Assembly: GCA_964486935.1 (NCBI GenBank)
Contig: CAZAPG010000003.1
Coordinates: forward strand, 62,001 to 126,000
Direction of reading: 5' to 3'
Source of the DNA: CAZAPG01 sp964486935
GTDB taxonomy: Bacteria; Chloroflexota; Anaerolineae; 4572-78; J111
DNA length: 64,000 nt
Shown here: positions 24,723 through 33,418 of the stretch, in pieces
Numbering within the stretch: position 1 is the first letter of the stretch
Layout of the letters: each line of letters begins with the position of its first letter
Notes under the pieces: generated by a model
Databases searched by the model: none
Told to the model about the DNA's origin: nothing
The model's input: the letters and a program-made list of their open reading frames with translations, nothing else
Program-made: the position numbers and the translations under genes

Positions 24723-25774
24723 ATAACCTTCTCCGTTTTTTGCAGGAATCTGCGTTCAAAATAAACGCTTACGGCAAAAAATATCAGCATTAGCCCCTCT
24801 AGCATTGGCACGTAAAAAGCCGGAATTCTGGCGGTGCGAGCCATCATCTCGCCGCCAAACAGCAAAAAGGCAAAAAAGTAGGCAAAGGGAATCACCAGCA
24901 GGCCATTAAGCCGGGCCAGAAAAACCAGGGCAAAAGCAGTCAACCCATATTGCGGATTCCACTCGCCCTGAAACAGCCCCTTGACACTCAACACATCGTT
25001 AGCGCCGGCCAAACCGGCCAGCCCGGCGCTCAATAACAGGGCCACAACCGTCAGCATATTAACTTGCATGCCGGCGTGAATGGCGGCTTTTTTGCTGCGC
25101 CCCAGCACCGATAATTTGAAGCCGATTGTTCCACTACGAAACATGTAATAGACCAGCAGCACGGCCACAACGCCCACAATTACGCCCATATGCACCCGGT
25201 CAGATGGGGGAATGGCCGGCAGCCGAAACTCGGCGGGGATGGGGGCCATTTGCGGGGCCACCACGGTGGGGTCGTTGAACGGCCCTTTGACCAGCCAACT
25301 GGTGACAAAAACGGCCACAAAGTTCATCATAATGGTGGTGATAATTTCATTGAGGCCGTATTTAACTTTAAGCAGGGCCGGGATGACCCCCCACAACGCC
25401 CCGCCCAAAAAACCGGCCACAGCGCAAATCAGCAGCATTGGCAGCAGCGACATTCTGCCGGCCAGGGCCGGGGCGACAATTCCGACCACGCTGGCCCCAA
25501 CCAAAAACTGGCCGTCGATGCCGATGTTCCAAACGCTGGCTTTCAGGGCAATCAACAGGCCGGCGCTCACTATGAGCAGGGGAGCCATTTTGACCAGGGT
25601 TTCAGTAACCCCCAGCGAACTGCCCAGCCCACGACTAAAAAGGATGTTATAGGCTTGCCAGGGCTGCTTGTCCAAAACCCATAAAAATATGCCGCCCACC
25701 AAAAAGGCCGCCAGAACAGCTCCCAAAGAAAAGAGGAAGGGCACAAATGAGCGGGTCGAAACAGAACCATTCAT
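24719..25774 (-). CDS. BMP-type ABC transporter permease (first permease)
   Basis: This 351-residue permease of the YufP/RbsC-like branch has strongly hydrophobic helices throughout. Marker segments are LFSRGLGSSLGVTETLVKMAPLLIVSAGL, KASVWNIGIDGQFLVGA, KYGLNEIITTIMMNFVAVF and the coupling helix LSVLGRSKKAAIHAGMQVN. Both ends overlap their neighbours by ATGA, which fixes stoichiometric translation with the ATPase and second permease. The substrate class is purine nucleoside or related heterocycle by family. Confidence 0.92.
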   Translation of the reverse strand: MNGSVSTRSFVPFLFSLGAVLAAFLVGGIFLWVLDKQPWQAYNILFSRGLGSSLGVTETLVKMAPLLIVSAGLLIALKASVWNIGIDGQFLVGASVVGIVAPALAGRMSLLPMLLICAVAGFLGGALWGVIPALLKVKYGLNEIITTIMMNFVAVFVTSWLVKGPFNDPTVVAPQMAPIPAEFRLPAIPPSDRVHMGVIVGVVAVLLVYYMFRSGTIGFKLSVLGRSKKAAIHAGMQVNMLTVVALLLSAGLAGLAGANDVLSVKGLFQGEWNPQYGLTAFALVFLARLNGLLVIPFAYFFAFLLFGGEMMARTARIPAFYVPMLEGLMLIFFAVSVYFERRFLQKTEKVI

Positions 25775-27387
25775 GATTGCACCCCCAGCATCAGGCGTCC
25801 AATGGTTTCAACATCGGCTTTATCGCGCTCGAGTATATCCAGAATACGGCCATTATACATAACGGCAATACGGTCGCTAATTTCCATAATTTCATCCAAC
25901 TCCGATGAAATTAGCAGTACCGCCGCGCCCTTGTCGGCCTGGATGCGCAGGGTGCGTAAAATAAACTGGGCGGTCATAACATCAAGCCCCTGGGTGGGTT
26001 TGTTGCAGATGAGCACTTTGGGGTTTTGCGCCAGTTCTCTGGCCAGCAGCAATTTTTGAATATTTCCGCCGGACAGCGTCCCGATTCGCGCCCACGGGCC
26101 GGGCGTTTTTACGTTGAACTCTTGAATGAGCCGCCGGGCATTGCTTTCAATAGCGCTGCGATTCATTACGGTAAAGCGAGAAAAAGGCAGCCGGTCGATG
26201 ACTTTCATCACCAGGTTTTCAGCCACGCTGATACCGGGCACGCACGCCTCGCCCAGCCGGTCATCGGTAATGTAGCCAATGCCGGTTTTTTCAGCCGCCG
26301 AGGTGCCCCGGTTGGTAATATCAGCCCCTTCGAGCATTATTTTGCCCTCGATGACATTGCGCTGCCCGGCCAGCACCTCGCCCAGCTCTTTTTGGCCGTT
26401 GCCGTCAACCCCGGCAACGCCCATAATTTCGCCGGCACACAGTTCCAGCGTAACATTTTGCACCGCCAGATTGCCCCGGTCTTCCAGCGCCGAAACCCTA
26501 TCGAGCATACACACAACTTGCCGGGACGTTTTGGTTTGGTGCCACGACACATCTTCGTGCGGTATGCGCCCGCCAAACATCAGGTCAACAATTTGCCGCG
26601 ATATTTCGGCCCGGCTGTGGCCGTTAATTTCAGCCAGTCCCAATTTGCCCACCAGCCGGCCCTGGCGCAAAATAGAGATTTTGTCGCTCACTTCCAGCGC
26701 CTCATCCAGTTTGTGGGTAATAAACACCACCGCCACGCCTTCGCCTTTGAGGCGCAGCAAAATTTCAAAAAGCTCTTTCACTTCAATCGGCGTCAGCACC
26801 GAGGTCGGCTCATCCAGCAGCAGCACCTTGGTGCCCCTGAACAGCACTTTTATAATTTCGACCCGCTGCTGCTGCCCTATCGACAGGTGTTGAACTTCGG
26901 TTTGAGGCGAAATAGCCAGGCCAAAATTGCCCAGCATACTCTTTAACTTTTGCTCGGCCAGCTGTAAATCTAAAATAAAGCCGGTGTCTGTGCCCAAAAT
27001 AACATTTTCAATAACCGACAGGTTCGGTACCAGGGTGAAGTGCTGGTAAACCGTGCCAATACCGTGTTGCAAGGCTTCGTGGGGCGAGTTGAGCGTAACA
27101 GCCTGGCCTTGCACCAGAATCTCGCCGGCATCCGGCTGGTACATCCCGGATAGAATATTCATCAGGGTCGACTTGCCCGCCCCGTTTTCGCCCAAAATGG
27201 TGTGTATTTCTCCCCGGCGTATCACCAGCGAGATATTATCATTGGCCAAAACACCGGGAAATCGCCGGGTAATGCCCTTCACCTCTACCACCGGTCTGGG
27301 CGTAGCCGTCGGGTCAACCGCCCCCTGGGTTAAAGGCTGGTCAGGCAAGGTATTTGGTTGTTGGGCTGAGGTCACGTTATCCTTCAT
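25771..27387 (-). CDS. BMP-type ABC transporter ATP-binding protein (double ABC domain)
   Basis: This 538-residue protein carries two fused ABC cassettes, like RbsA and YufO. The first, at about 40-270, has Walker A GENGAGKSTLMNIL, signature LSIGQQQRVEI and Walker B VLLLDEPTSVLTP. The second, at about 300-535, has a degenerate Walker A in GVAGVDGNGQKELGEVLAG and the signature LSGGNIQKLLLARELA. An altered second Walker A is normal for this group. ATG 27387 overlaps the stop of the upstream molybdenum-hydroxylase gene by four bases, directly tying the transporter to that enzyme. It powers import through the two permeases that follow. Confidence 0.93.
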   Translation of the reverse strand: MKDNVTSAQQPNTLPDQPLTQGAVDPTATPRPVVEVKGITRRFPGVLANDNISLVIRRGEIHTILGENGAGKSTLMNILSGMYQPDAGEILVQGQAVTLNSPHEALQHGIGTVYQHFTLVPNLSVIENVILGTDTGFILDLQLAEQKLKSMLGNFGLAISPQTEVQHLSIGQQQRVEIIKVLFRGTKVLLLDEPTSVLTPIEVKELFEILLRLKGEGVAVVFITHKLDEALEVSDKISILRQGRLVGKLGLAEINGHSRAEISRQIVDLMFGGRIPHEDVSWHQTKTSRQVVCMLDRVSALEDRGNLAVQNVTLELCAGEIMGVAGVDGNGQKELGEVLAGQRNVIEGKIMLEGADITNRGTSAAEKTGIGYITDDRLGEACVPGISVAENLVMKVIDRLPFSRFTVMNRSAIESNARRLIQEFNVKTPGPWARIGTLSGGNIQKLLLARELAQNPKVLICNKPTQGLDVMTAQFILRTLRIQADKGAAVLLISSELDEIMEISDRIAVMYNGRILDILERDKADVETIGRLMLGVQS

Positions 27388-29654
27388 ACGTTGTCTACTG
27401 GCTGCATTGCCCGCCACACGCGCTCCGGCGTCAGGGGCAACTCGGTCATTTTAATGCCAATGTCGGCCAGGGCATTGACAATGGCCGGGGGGACGCCTGC
27501 CAGCGCGCCTTCGCCCACCCCCTTGGCTCCATACGGGCCGGGGCCGTCCTCGTTTTCGGTGAGAATTGAAATGAACTGGCCGGGCAAATCCTTGATGGTT
27601 GGAATATGGTAATCCAGCAGGGTGCTGTTGAGCAACTGGCCGTCTTCAAAAATCATCTCCTCGTACACGGCGTTGCCCAGCCCCTGTATCACTGCGCCCA
27701 TCTCCTGCGCCTTGACCAGCCGGGGGTTGATAGCCTTGCCCACGTCGGCCACGCTAACCAGTTTGTTCACCTGAATGCGCCCGGTGTCGGGGTCTACTTC
27801 CACCTCGGCCCCGCCGATGCATACTTCCCAAAAAACCGGCCCGGCCGCATATGAGCCTTTCCCCTTTTCGGGCCGGGTTTCGCCCCGGCCAATCAACTCC
27901 CCGCCAACCATGCCAAAATGGTGCTCAATCAGTTGGGGGTAGCTGAATTTTTCGTCCTCGTGCCAGGCCGCGCCCTCGCGCAGTTCGATGGCCTGTTCGG
28001 GCAGGCCAAACCTGTCAATGGCAATATCGACCAGTTGCCGGCGAATCTCCTGCGCGGCCAGTTGCACCGCTTTGCCCGCCAGCGTGGTCGAGCGGCTGGC
28101 CCCGGTCGAGCGGTCATACGGCGTAATCCGGGTGTCGCCGCCCTGCACCCGAATTTGCTCAACCGGCATCGCCAGCTCCTCCGCCGCAATCTGGCTGAAG
28201 ACCGTGCGCGCGCCCTGGCCCAGTTCGGTGCTGCTAACCAGCACGGTGGCCGCGCCGTCGGCCTCCAGCCGGATAAAGGCCGTCGAAACCGGCTGCGCTC
28301 CGGCCGCCAGCAAGCCGACACCCAGCCCGCGGCCAACGCGCGGCGGTTTGGGCTTATCCCACTCCAGCGCCTCGGCCACCTTGCGAATATCGCCAATCAG
28401 GTCGGCATCCAAAGGTTTGCCGCCGGGGCGCACGTACTCGCCCGGCTTCAGCAGGTTTTGGTAACGAATCTCGGCCCGGTCAAGGCCGGCCCGGCGGGCA
28501 ACCTCGTCCACCTGCGATTCGCCAATCCATTGCAGGTGGGTAGCTCCAAAGGCCCGGTACGACCCGGCAGGCGAGGTGTTGGTGTAAATGCCCCAGGCAT
28601 CTACGGTAATGGCTTCCCAGCGATAGGGGCCGGGGGCGGCGTCGGCGGCGGTGGCCACCACGCGGGGGCCGTTATCGGCATACGCGCCCGTATCCAGCCA
28701 AATTTTGACCTCTCGCGCCAGCAGCCGGCCCCTGGCGGTGGCGGCAGTGCGCATGTGGCAGCGCATATTGTGCCGCCGGGATGTCACCATCGCTTCATCC
28801 ACCCGATTCTCCAGGCGTACCGGTCGACCCGCTTTGCGGGCCGCCGCCACGGTCAGCGGCTCTAGCCGGGTGTAAGATTTGCTGCCAAAGCCGCCGCCCA
28901 GGTAGGGAACGATGATGCGCACGTTGGCCACCGGCAGTTGAAACTGGTCGGCCAGTTCGGCCCTCACCAAAAAGGGGTGCTGGCACGATGACCAGACTGT
29001 CACCTCGTTGTGGCCCCACTGGGCAATGGTGGTGTGCGGCTCCATTGAGTATTGATAAATGGCCGGAAAGGTGTATTCGCCTTCAACGATGATGTCGGCT
29101 CCGGCAAAAATCTCGTCGCTGCTGCCGCGTTCGATGTGGTGGTGGTAACACACGTTGCCGCCGGTCGGTTTCAAATCCAGCCCGTGGAACAGGCCGGGCC
29201 GAATTTTGGACGTGTCGTGAAGTTGGGGAGCGTCGTCGGCCAGGGCGGTTTCCAGCGTGGCGGCGGCGGGCAGCTCCTCGTAATCTACCTCAATCAAGGC
29301 CAGCGCCTCTTCGGCGGTAAAGGGGTCTTCGGCAATGGCCACGGCCACCGGCTCGCCAATAAAGCGCACCCGGCCGATGGCGATGAGGGGCCGGTCTTTG
29401 ATGGCGTGGCCGTAGTAGGGGTCAATATCCAGCACATCCTGACCCGTCAGCACGGCCACCACGCCCGGCAGCGCCTCGGCCTGCGAGGCGTCGATGCGGG
29501 TAAGGCGGGCGTGTGGCAGAGGGCTGCGCAACACCTTGCCGTAAGCCATCCCCGGCACTACGATATCGCCGGTGTATTGGGCGGCGCCGGTTACTTTGGC
29601 CAGGGCATCAACGCGGGCAACATTTTGCCCAACAACCTTCATCTCTTTGCTCAT
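27384..29654 (-). CDS. Molybdenum hydroxylase (xanthine-dehydrogenase-type) catalytic subunit
   Basis: This 756-residue subunit starts at ATG 29654, which overlaps the stop of the iron-sulfur gene. Landmarks are GMAYGKVLRSPLPHARLTRID, RVRFIGEPVAVAIAEDP, VPYLGGGFGSKSYTRLEPL, the active-site loop GSYRAFGATHLQW, STELGQGARTVFSQIAAEEL, DRSTGASRSTTLAGKAV and the catalytic glutamate in AKGVGEGALAGVPPAIVNAL. The YRAFG-type loop is that of xanthine dehydrogenase and hydroxybenzoyl-CoA-reductase relatives, not CO dehydrogenase. Translational coupling to a BMP-type nucleoside importer makes a purine or another N-heterocycle the leading substrate candidate. It is not a close duplicate of the hydroxylase at 14607. 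Confidence 0.92.
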   Translation of the reverse strand: MSKEMKVVGQNVARVDALAKVTGAAQYTGDIVVPGMAYGKVLRSPLPHARLTRIDASQAEALPGVVAVLTGQDVLDIDPYYGHAIKDRPLIAIGRVRFIGEPVAVAIAEDPFTAEEALALIEVDYEELPAAATLETALADDAPQLHDTSKIRPGLFHGLDLKPTGGNVCYHHHIERGSSDEIFAGADIIVEGEYTFPAIYQYSMEPHTTIAQWGHNEVTVWSSCQHPFLVRAELADQFQLPVANVRIIVPYLGGGFGSKSYTRLEPLTVAAARKAGRPVRLENRVDEAMVTSRRHNMRCHMRTAATARGRLLAREVKIWLDTGAYADNGPRVVATAADAAPGPYRWEAITVDAWGIYTNTSPAGSYRAFGATHLQWIGESQVDEVARRAGLDRAEIRYQNLLKPGEYVRPGGKPLDADLIGDIRKVAEALEWDKPKPPRVGRGLGVGLLAAGAQPVSTAFIRLEADGAATVLVSSTELGQGARTVFSQIAAEELAMPVEQIRVQGGDTRITPYDRSTGASRSTTLAGKAVQLAAQEIRRQLVDIAIDRFGLPEQAIELREGAAWHEDEKFSYPQLIEHHFGMVGGELIGRGETRPEKGKGSYAAGPVFWEVCIGGAEVEVDPDTGRIQVNKLVSVADVGKAINPRLVKAQEMGAVIQGLGNAVYEEMIFEDGQLLNSTLLDYHIPTIKDLPGQFISILTENEDGPGPYGAKGVGEGALAGVPPAIVNALADIGIKMTELPLTPERVWRAMQPVDNV

Positions 29655-30154
29655 GATGACGCCTTGCCCCCCTTGCTGATAGTTTGGGCGGCCTGGGCTA
29701 CGGCTTCCAGAATATTCCAGTAGCCGGTGCAGCGGCACAGGTTGCCCTCAAGATAGCGGCGAATCTGCGTCTCGGTGGGGTTGATGTTTTGGTCCAGCAG
29801 GCTTTTGGCGGCCAGCACCATCCCGGCGGTACAGAAGCCGCATTGCAGGCCGGCGGCGCGCACAAATGCCTCTTGCAGGGGGTGCAACTCGCCGTTGCGG
29901 CTCAACCCTTCGATGGTGGTCACTTCGCGGCCCCGCGCTTCGTAGGCCAGGGTGCAACAGGCGCTGACGGGTTGCCCGTCGAGCAGCACCGTGCAGGCGC
30001 CGCACACCTGCATGTCGCAAGAGCGTTTGGCTCCTTTCAGGTTCAACCGGTCGCGCAAAAAGTCGAGCAGCATTTCGCGGGGTTCAATGGTGGTTTCAAT
30101 CTGCCGGTCGTTGACTGTGAGTTGAATAGGTATACGGGGTCTGTTTGCAGACAT
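29651..30154 (-). CDS. Molybdenum hydroxylase 2Fe-2S subunit
   Basis: This 167-residue protein has two [2Fe-2S] domains. The N-terminal ferredoxin-like part has KRSCDMQVCGACTVLLDG and a following SACC. The C-terminal helical part has CGFCTAGMVLAAKSLLD and NLCRCTGYWNILEAV. It passes electrons between the molybdenum subunit and FAD. The gene directly abuts the flavoprotein gene and overlaps the catalytic-subunit gene by four bases. Confidence 0.93.
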   Translation of the reverse strand: MSANRPRIPIQLTVNDRQIETTIEPREMLLDFLRDRLNLKGAKRSCDMQVCGACTVLLDGQPVSACCTLAYEARGREVTTIEGLSRNGELHPLQEAFVRAAGLQCGFCTAGMVLAAKSLLDQNINPTETQIRRYLEGNLCRCTGYWNILEAVAQAAQTISKGGKASS

Positions 30155-31033
30155 TTATCCTTCTCCTCCGGCTCGCTGCGCTCGCTGCACGGCGGTGGTC
30201 AGAGCGCGTTGGGTAAGCACGCGAGCGAGGTGTCGTTTGTAATCGGCCGAGCCGTAGATGTCGTCCACCGGGTCGACGGCCTGGGCCACGCTGCCGGCGG
30301 CGGCGGCCAAAACGTCGGGGGTGGGCTGCTGGCCTTGCAATAAATTTTCGGCCTGGAGCACGCGGATGGGCGTGGGGCCGACGCTGCCCACGGCCAGACG
30401 CGCAGATTGAATGTGGCCATTTTGCAGCTGCACGATGGCGGCTACATTGGCCGTGGGGCGCTCGTGGGTGCTGAACCTCTCATACGCCCCGGCCGTATTT
30501 TCGGGCCACAGCGGCAACTGAATTTCTGACAGAATTTCGTCGGGCTGGCGGGCGGTTTCCAGCAGCCCCACAAAAAATTCGTCAACAGGTAGGCTGCGGC
30601 TGCCCTGGCCTGAGCCAAGTTGCAGCGTGCCGCCCCAGGCCAGCAGCAGCGTGCCGGGGTCGCTGTGGGGTTCGGCAAAGCAGAGGTTGCCGCCGATAGT
30701 GCCCGCCGCGCGCACCCGGATATTAGCCACCATCGCTTCTACCTGGGCCAGCAGCGGCGCGTGCTGCCGCACCAGCGGCGATTGTTCTAACTGCCGGTGA
30801 GTGGCCGCTGCGCCAATACGCAACATTTGCCGGTTTTCGTCCAGGGTAATATCGGCCAGGCCAGGGATGGTTTTGATGTTGACCAGGTGGGCATAGCGCA
30901 CCAGCCCCTCTTTCATGAGCACCAGCAGTTCGGTGCCGCCGGCATACACGGCGGCCTCGTCCTGATGCTCGGCCAAAAACTGCGAAGCTTCTTGCACAGT
31001 GGCCGGTTCAAAAATTTCAAAAACACCAAGCAT
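30155..31033 (-). CDS. Molybdenum hydroxylase FAD-binding subunit
   Basis: This 292-residue CoxM-type flavoprotein has FAD segments AVYAGGTELLVLMKEGL near residue 30 and AAGTIGGNLCFAEPHSDPGT near 110. The C-terminal domain has TANVAAIVQLQNGHIQSARLAVGSVG and VDDIYGSADYKRHLARVLTQRAL. It is the first gene of the tightly packed order M-S-L-ATPase-permease-permease. This differs from the M-L-S order of the other hydroxylase at 13763-17337, so the two sets are not simple duplicates. Confidence 0.92.
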   Translation of the reverse strand: MLGVFEIFEPATVQEASQFLAEHQDEAAVYAGGTELLVLMKEGLVRYAHLVNIKTIPGLADITLDENRQMLRIGAAATHRQLEQSPLVRQHAPLLAQVEAMVANIRVRAAGTIGGNLCFAEPHSDPGTLLLAWGGTLQLGSGQGSRSLPVDEFFVGLLETARQPDEILSEIQLPLWPENTAGAYERFSTHERPTANVAAIVQLQNGHIQSARLAVGSVGPTPIRVLQAENLLQGQQPTPDVLAAAAGSVAQAVDPVDDIYGSADYKRHLARVLTQRALTTAVQRAQRAGGEG

Positions 31034-31108
31034 GAAAATACTCCAAGAATTAAATCAGCCAGCAACAGGCAGTAATAAGTAAATAGTCATTGACGCCAGA
31101 ATTGCCAT

Positions 31109-31837
31109 TTACGATTTACCAATTGCTTCATCAGACATCCCCGCATCCGGTCTGTCCTGTTGCATTTGCCGGATCAGGTAATCCCAATATTTCTCGATGA
31201 ATTTATCTTTGTATTTGGCCGGATACAACTGCTCGGCCATTTCCGGCGAGATGGGCCGCAGGGGGCCAAGGCTGCGGGCAATGGCTTGAATTTGAATGGC
31301 CCGCTCCAGCGTTAGGGCGGTGATGGCGGCCCAGGGTACGTTTTTGCCCACGACCAGCACCCCGTGATTGCGCAGCAGCACCGCCTTGCGGCTGCCCAAA
31401 GCGCGGGCCACAGCCTGCCCCTGCTCTGCTGACACAATCAATTCTACCGTGTCTTCAAACACGGCCACGCCGTCGTAAAATAGCACGGCATCGTGGTTGA
31501 TAATTTCCAGGGGGGCGGCGGTCGCTCCCAACGCTACGGCATAGGGCGGGTGAGTGTGAATGACCGCGCCGACATCGGGCCTGGCCCGGTAAACTTCGGT
31601 GTGCAGCACGGCTTCCAGATGAACCTCGCCATGACCGGCTAACTTGTTGCCGTTCAGGTCAATGGCCAGCACGTCGTCGGGGGTGATTTCGTTTAGCCCC
31701 AACCCGTTGCGCTTCATATAGACGCTGTTTTCCAAACCGCGCGCGCTGACGTGTCCCAGCGTAAAATCGGTGTGGCCGTGCCGGGCTAAAATTCGACACG
31801 CCCAGGCAACCTGTGTACGGAGTTGTCGCTCATCCAT
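31109..31837 (-). CDS. Class II aldolase/adducin-family protein
   Basis: This 242-residue protein resembles L-fuculose-phosphate and related zinc aldolases. The zinc-binding histidines appear in GAVIHTHPPYAVALGA and VLLRNHGVLVVGKNVPWA, with GHVSARGLENSVYMKRNGLG and the proton-donor region nearby. Such enzymes cleave phosphorylated sugars or hydroxyacids; some relatives decarboxylate. ATG 31837 is preferred over an upstream TTG without a ribosome site. It lies 75 bases before the hydroxylase genes and 84 bases after the cupin gene, on the same strand, so it is probably part of the same catabolic block. Confidence 0.85.
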   Translation of the reverse strand: MDERQLRTQVAWACRILARHGHTDFTLGHVSARGLENSVYMKRNGLGLNEITPDDVLAIDLNGNKLAGHGEVHLEAVLHTEVYRARPDVGAVIHTHPPYAVALGATAAPLEIINHDAVLFYDGVAVFEDTVELIVSAEQGQAVARALGSRKAVLLRNHGVLVVGKNVPWAAITALTLERAIQIQAIARSLGPLRPISPEMAEQLYPAKYKDKFIEKYWDYLIRQMQQDRPDAGMSDEAIGKS

Positions 31838-31921
31838 ATAGGGGTGTTCCAAACCTGTCAGCCGGGTTTTCAAAAATCCCGGCGGAGAAGTGTACTACTA
31901 AATGAACAGTAATTCAACTTG

Positions 31922-32287
31922 TCAGCGCCGTTCTGTGGGCGGATAGTCTGGATAGGGAAACATAAAAACCATAATTACATCCTCGCTGCCGGTGTTGGCT
32001 ACGGCGTGCCAGGTGTGGGGCGGCACAAACAGGGCCTGCCCCGGCCCAAAAGCCACCGATGCGCCATCCAGCCGCAGTTCGCCCCGGCCCTCCAGCACGT
32101 AGGCCACCTCTTCTACCTGGTGCGAGACCATGGCCGTTTCCGTGCCGGGTTTGAAAATAGAAAAGCCCAGCGCGCTTTTAATCTCCGGCACGGTCTTGCC
32201 GGTTAAAATCATCCGGCTCCAGCTTCCGCCGGGCAGCGGAATAGGGTCAACCTGCTCCAGCGGAACAACTTTTACTTTGCCGCTCAT
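31922..32287 (-). CDS. Small cupin-domain protein
   Basis: This 121-residue single-domain cupin has the two motifs GGSWSRMILTG...ISMVSHQVEEVAYVLEG-like (Glu and His ligands) and PPHTWHAVANTG. It could bind a metal and act as a dioxygenase, isomerase or ligand sensor. ATG 32287 overlaps the stop of the upstream M29-like gene by four bases. No further specificity is visible. Confidence 0.82.
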   Translation of the reverse strand: MSGKVKVVPLEQVDPIPLPGGSWSRMILTGKTVPEIKSALGFSIFKPGTETAMVSHQVEEVAYVLEGRGELRLDGASVAFGPGQALFVPPHTWHAVANTGSEDVIMVFMFPYPDYPPTERR

Positions 32288-33291
32288 AATACCCACTTTC
32301 CGTCTTTAAGAATGTACAGGCCGTTATCTTCAATTTGCATGGTGGCGTTCAGGCAAACGCCGTCCAGGTGCAGGGTGCTGACGTTTTTGCCGCCGGGGTA
32401 GGCGTTGTGGTTATCGCCCAGGGCAAAATGAACCGTGCCCAGCCGCCCCTTTTCAGAGGGCGACCCCCAGGGCGATTTTTCGCTGGTGCCAAAGGCAAAC
32501 TCGCCAATCACGTCGGCCCCGGCCACGCCCTCGATGACTTTGCGCAGCCGGTCGGCCTCTTCTGCGCCTTCAATAGAGACACATTTGCCGCCCTTGAGCG
32601 TCCATTTAATTTGATTCTTTACCTGCCCCGGCAAACCGATACCCAGCATTACCCCATCGACCACAATAACGCCTTCGGTCTGGTCTTCAACGGCGGCAAA
32701 AGCCACCTCGGCCCACAGCGGCACCGGCCCCATCATCTGGCCCCGTTTTTTTATGGGGGTGACTTCTAACGCGGGCCGGCCTTCAATAGAGACGACCACA
32801 TCCGTGCCGGCGGGCGAGGTAACGCGAACGCGCTTTTTGCCCTCCATAGCGGCAATAGCGGCGCGGGCGCGTTCGGTGGCTTCCAGAATGTCATCTTTGC
32901 TCAAATCCCAGCCGCCCATACCTTCCTCAACCGAGGCAATTTTGGCGTTATTGTTGCACGATTCTTTCACCGCCGAAACGTGGGCAAAGCGGTTGGCCCA
33001 CTCCAGGTTGGTAATGATGATGATTTCATCGGAGTTGACCATGGCCTGGTGCAGGTTGTTGGGCGGGGCCATCGGAAAGCGGGTATCGGCCAGGCCGCGC
33101 CGCACCTGATGCTCGTTGTTGGCAATTACGGGGAACGCGCCCCGCGCCACGGCAATCTGGGCCAGGGCCTCGGCCTGTTCGCGGTGGGAGTCATCGGTGA
33201 TGATGGTCACAACATCATCCTTTTCTACTGACATGCAAATATCAACAATTAATTCCGCATCGCTGCGCAGTTTTTCTGACAATTCACTCAC
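32284..33291 (-). CDS. M29 aminopeptidase / NicX-superfamily metalloprotein
   Basis: This 335-residue protein belongs to the family that unites M29 metallo-aminopeptidases and the ring-cleaving 2,5-dihydroxypyridine dioxygenase NicX. The C-terminal metal site shows VIGEFAFGTSEKSPWGSP, GTVHFALGDNHNAYPGG and the HxD pair in STLHLDGVCLNATM, followed by DNGLYILKDGKWVL. The spacing of these matches archaeal-type leucyl aminopeptidases, and the HLD pair also corresponds to iron ligands reported for NicX. Because it sits with a molybdenum hydroxylase, cupin and LLM oxidoreductase, a role in N-heterocycle breakdown is possible, but peptidase activity is the conservative call. It is coupled to the cupin gene. 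Confidence 0.75.
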   Translation of the reverse strand: MSELSEKLRSDAELIVDICMSVEKDDVVTIITDDSHREQAEALAQIAVARGAFPVIANNEHQVRRGLADTRFPMAPPNNLHQAMVNSDEIIIITNLEWANRFAHVSAVKESCNNNAKIASVEEGMGGWDLSKDDILEATERARAAIAAMEGKKRVRVTSPAGTDVVVSIEGRPALEVTPIKKRGQMMGPVPLWAEVAFAAVEDQTEGVIVVDGVMLGIGLPGQVKNQIKWTLKGGKCVSIEGAEEADRLRKVIEGVAGADVIGEFAFGTSEKSPWGSPSEKGRLGTVHFALGDNHNAYPGGKNVSTLHLDGVCLNATMQIEDNGLYILKDGKWVL

Positions 33292-33346
33292 GGTTCGTCT
33301 CCTTGAAAAATAGCTACTTGATTACACAATCGGTACGCTGTGGATT

Positions 33347-33390
33347 ACGTTCCACGTACTACGCGCCCCGTAACGCAGAACGTTGAACGT
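33347..33390. repeat. Intercistronic hairpin of the CGTTCCACG family
   Basis: ACGTTCCACGT (33347-33357) and ACGTTGAACGT (33380-33390) form an 11-base stem with one mismatch. The loop includes TACGCGCCCCGTA, itself a small hairpin. It shares the CGTTCCACG and GCCCC words with the hairpin at 21409-21454. It lies between the LLM oxidoreductase and M29-like genes and may affect their relative expression. Confidence 0.4.
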
Positions 33391-33418
33391 GAATTTGTTT
33401 GCCGCGATTTTAAGGGCA

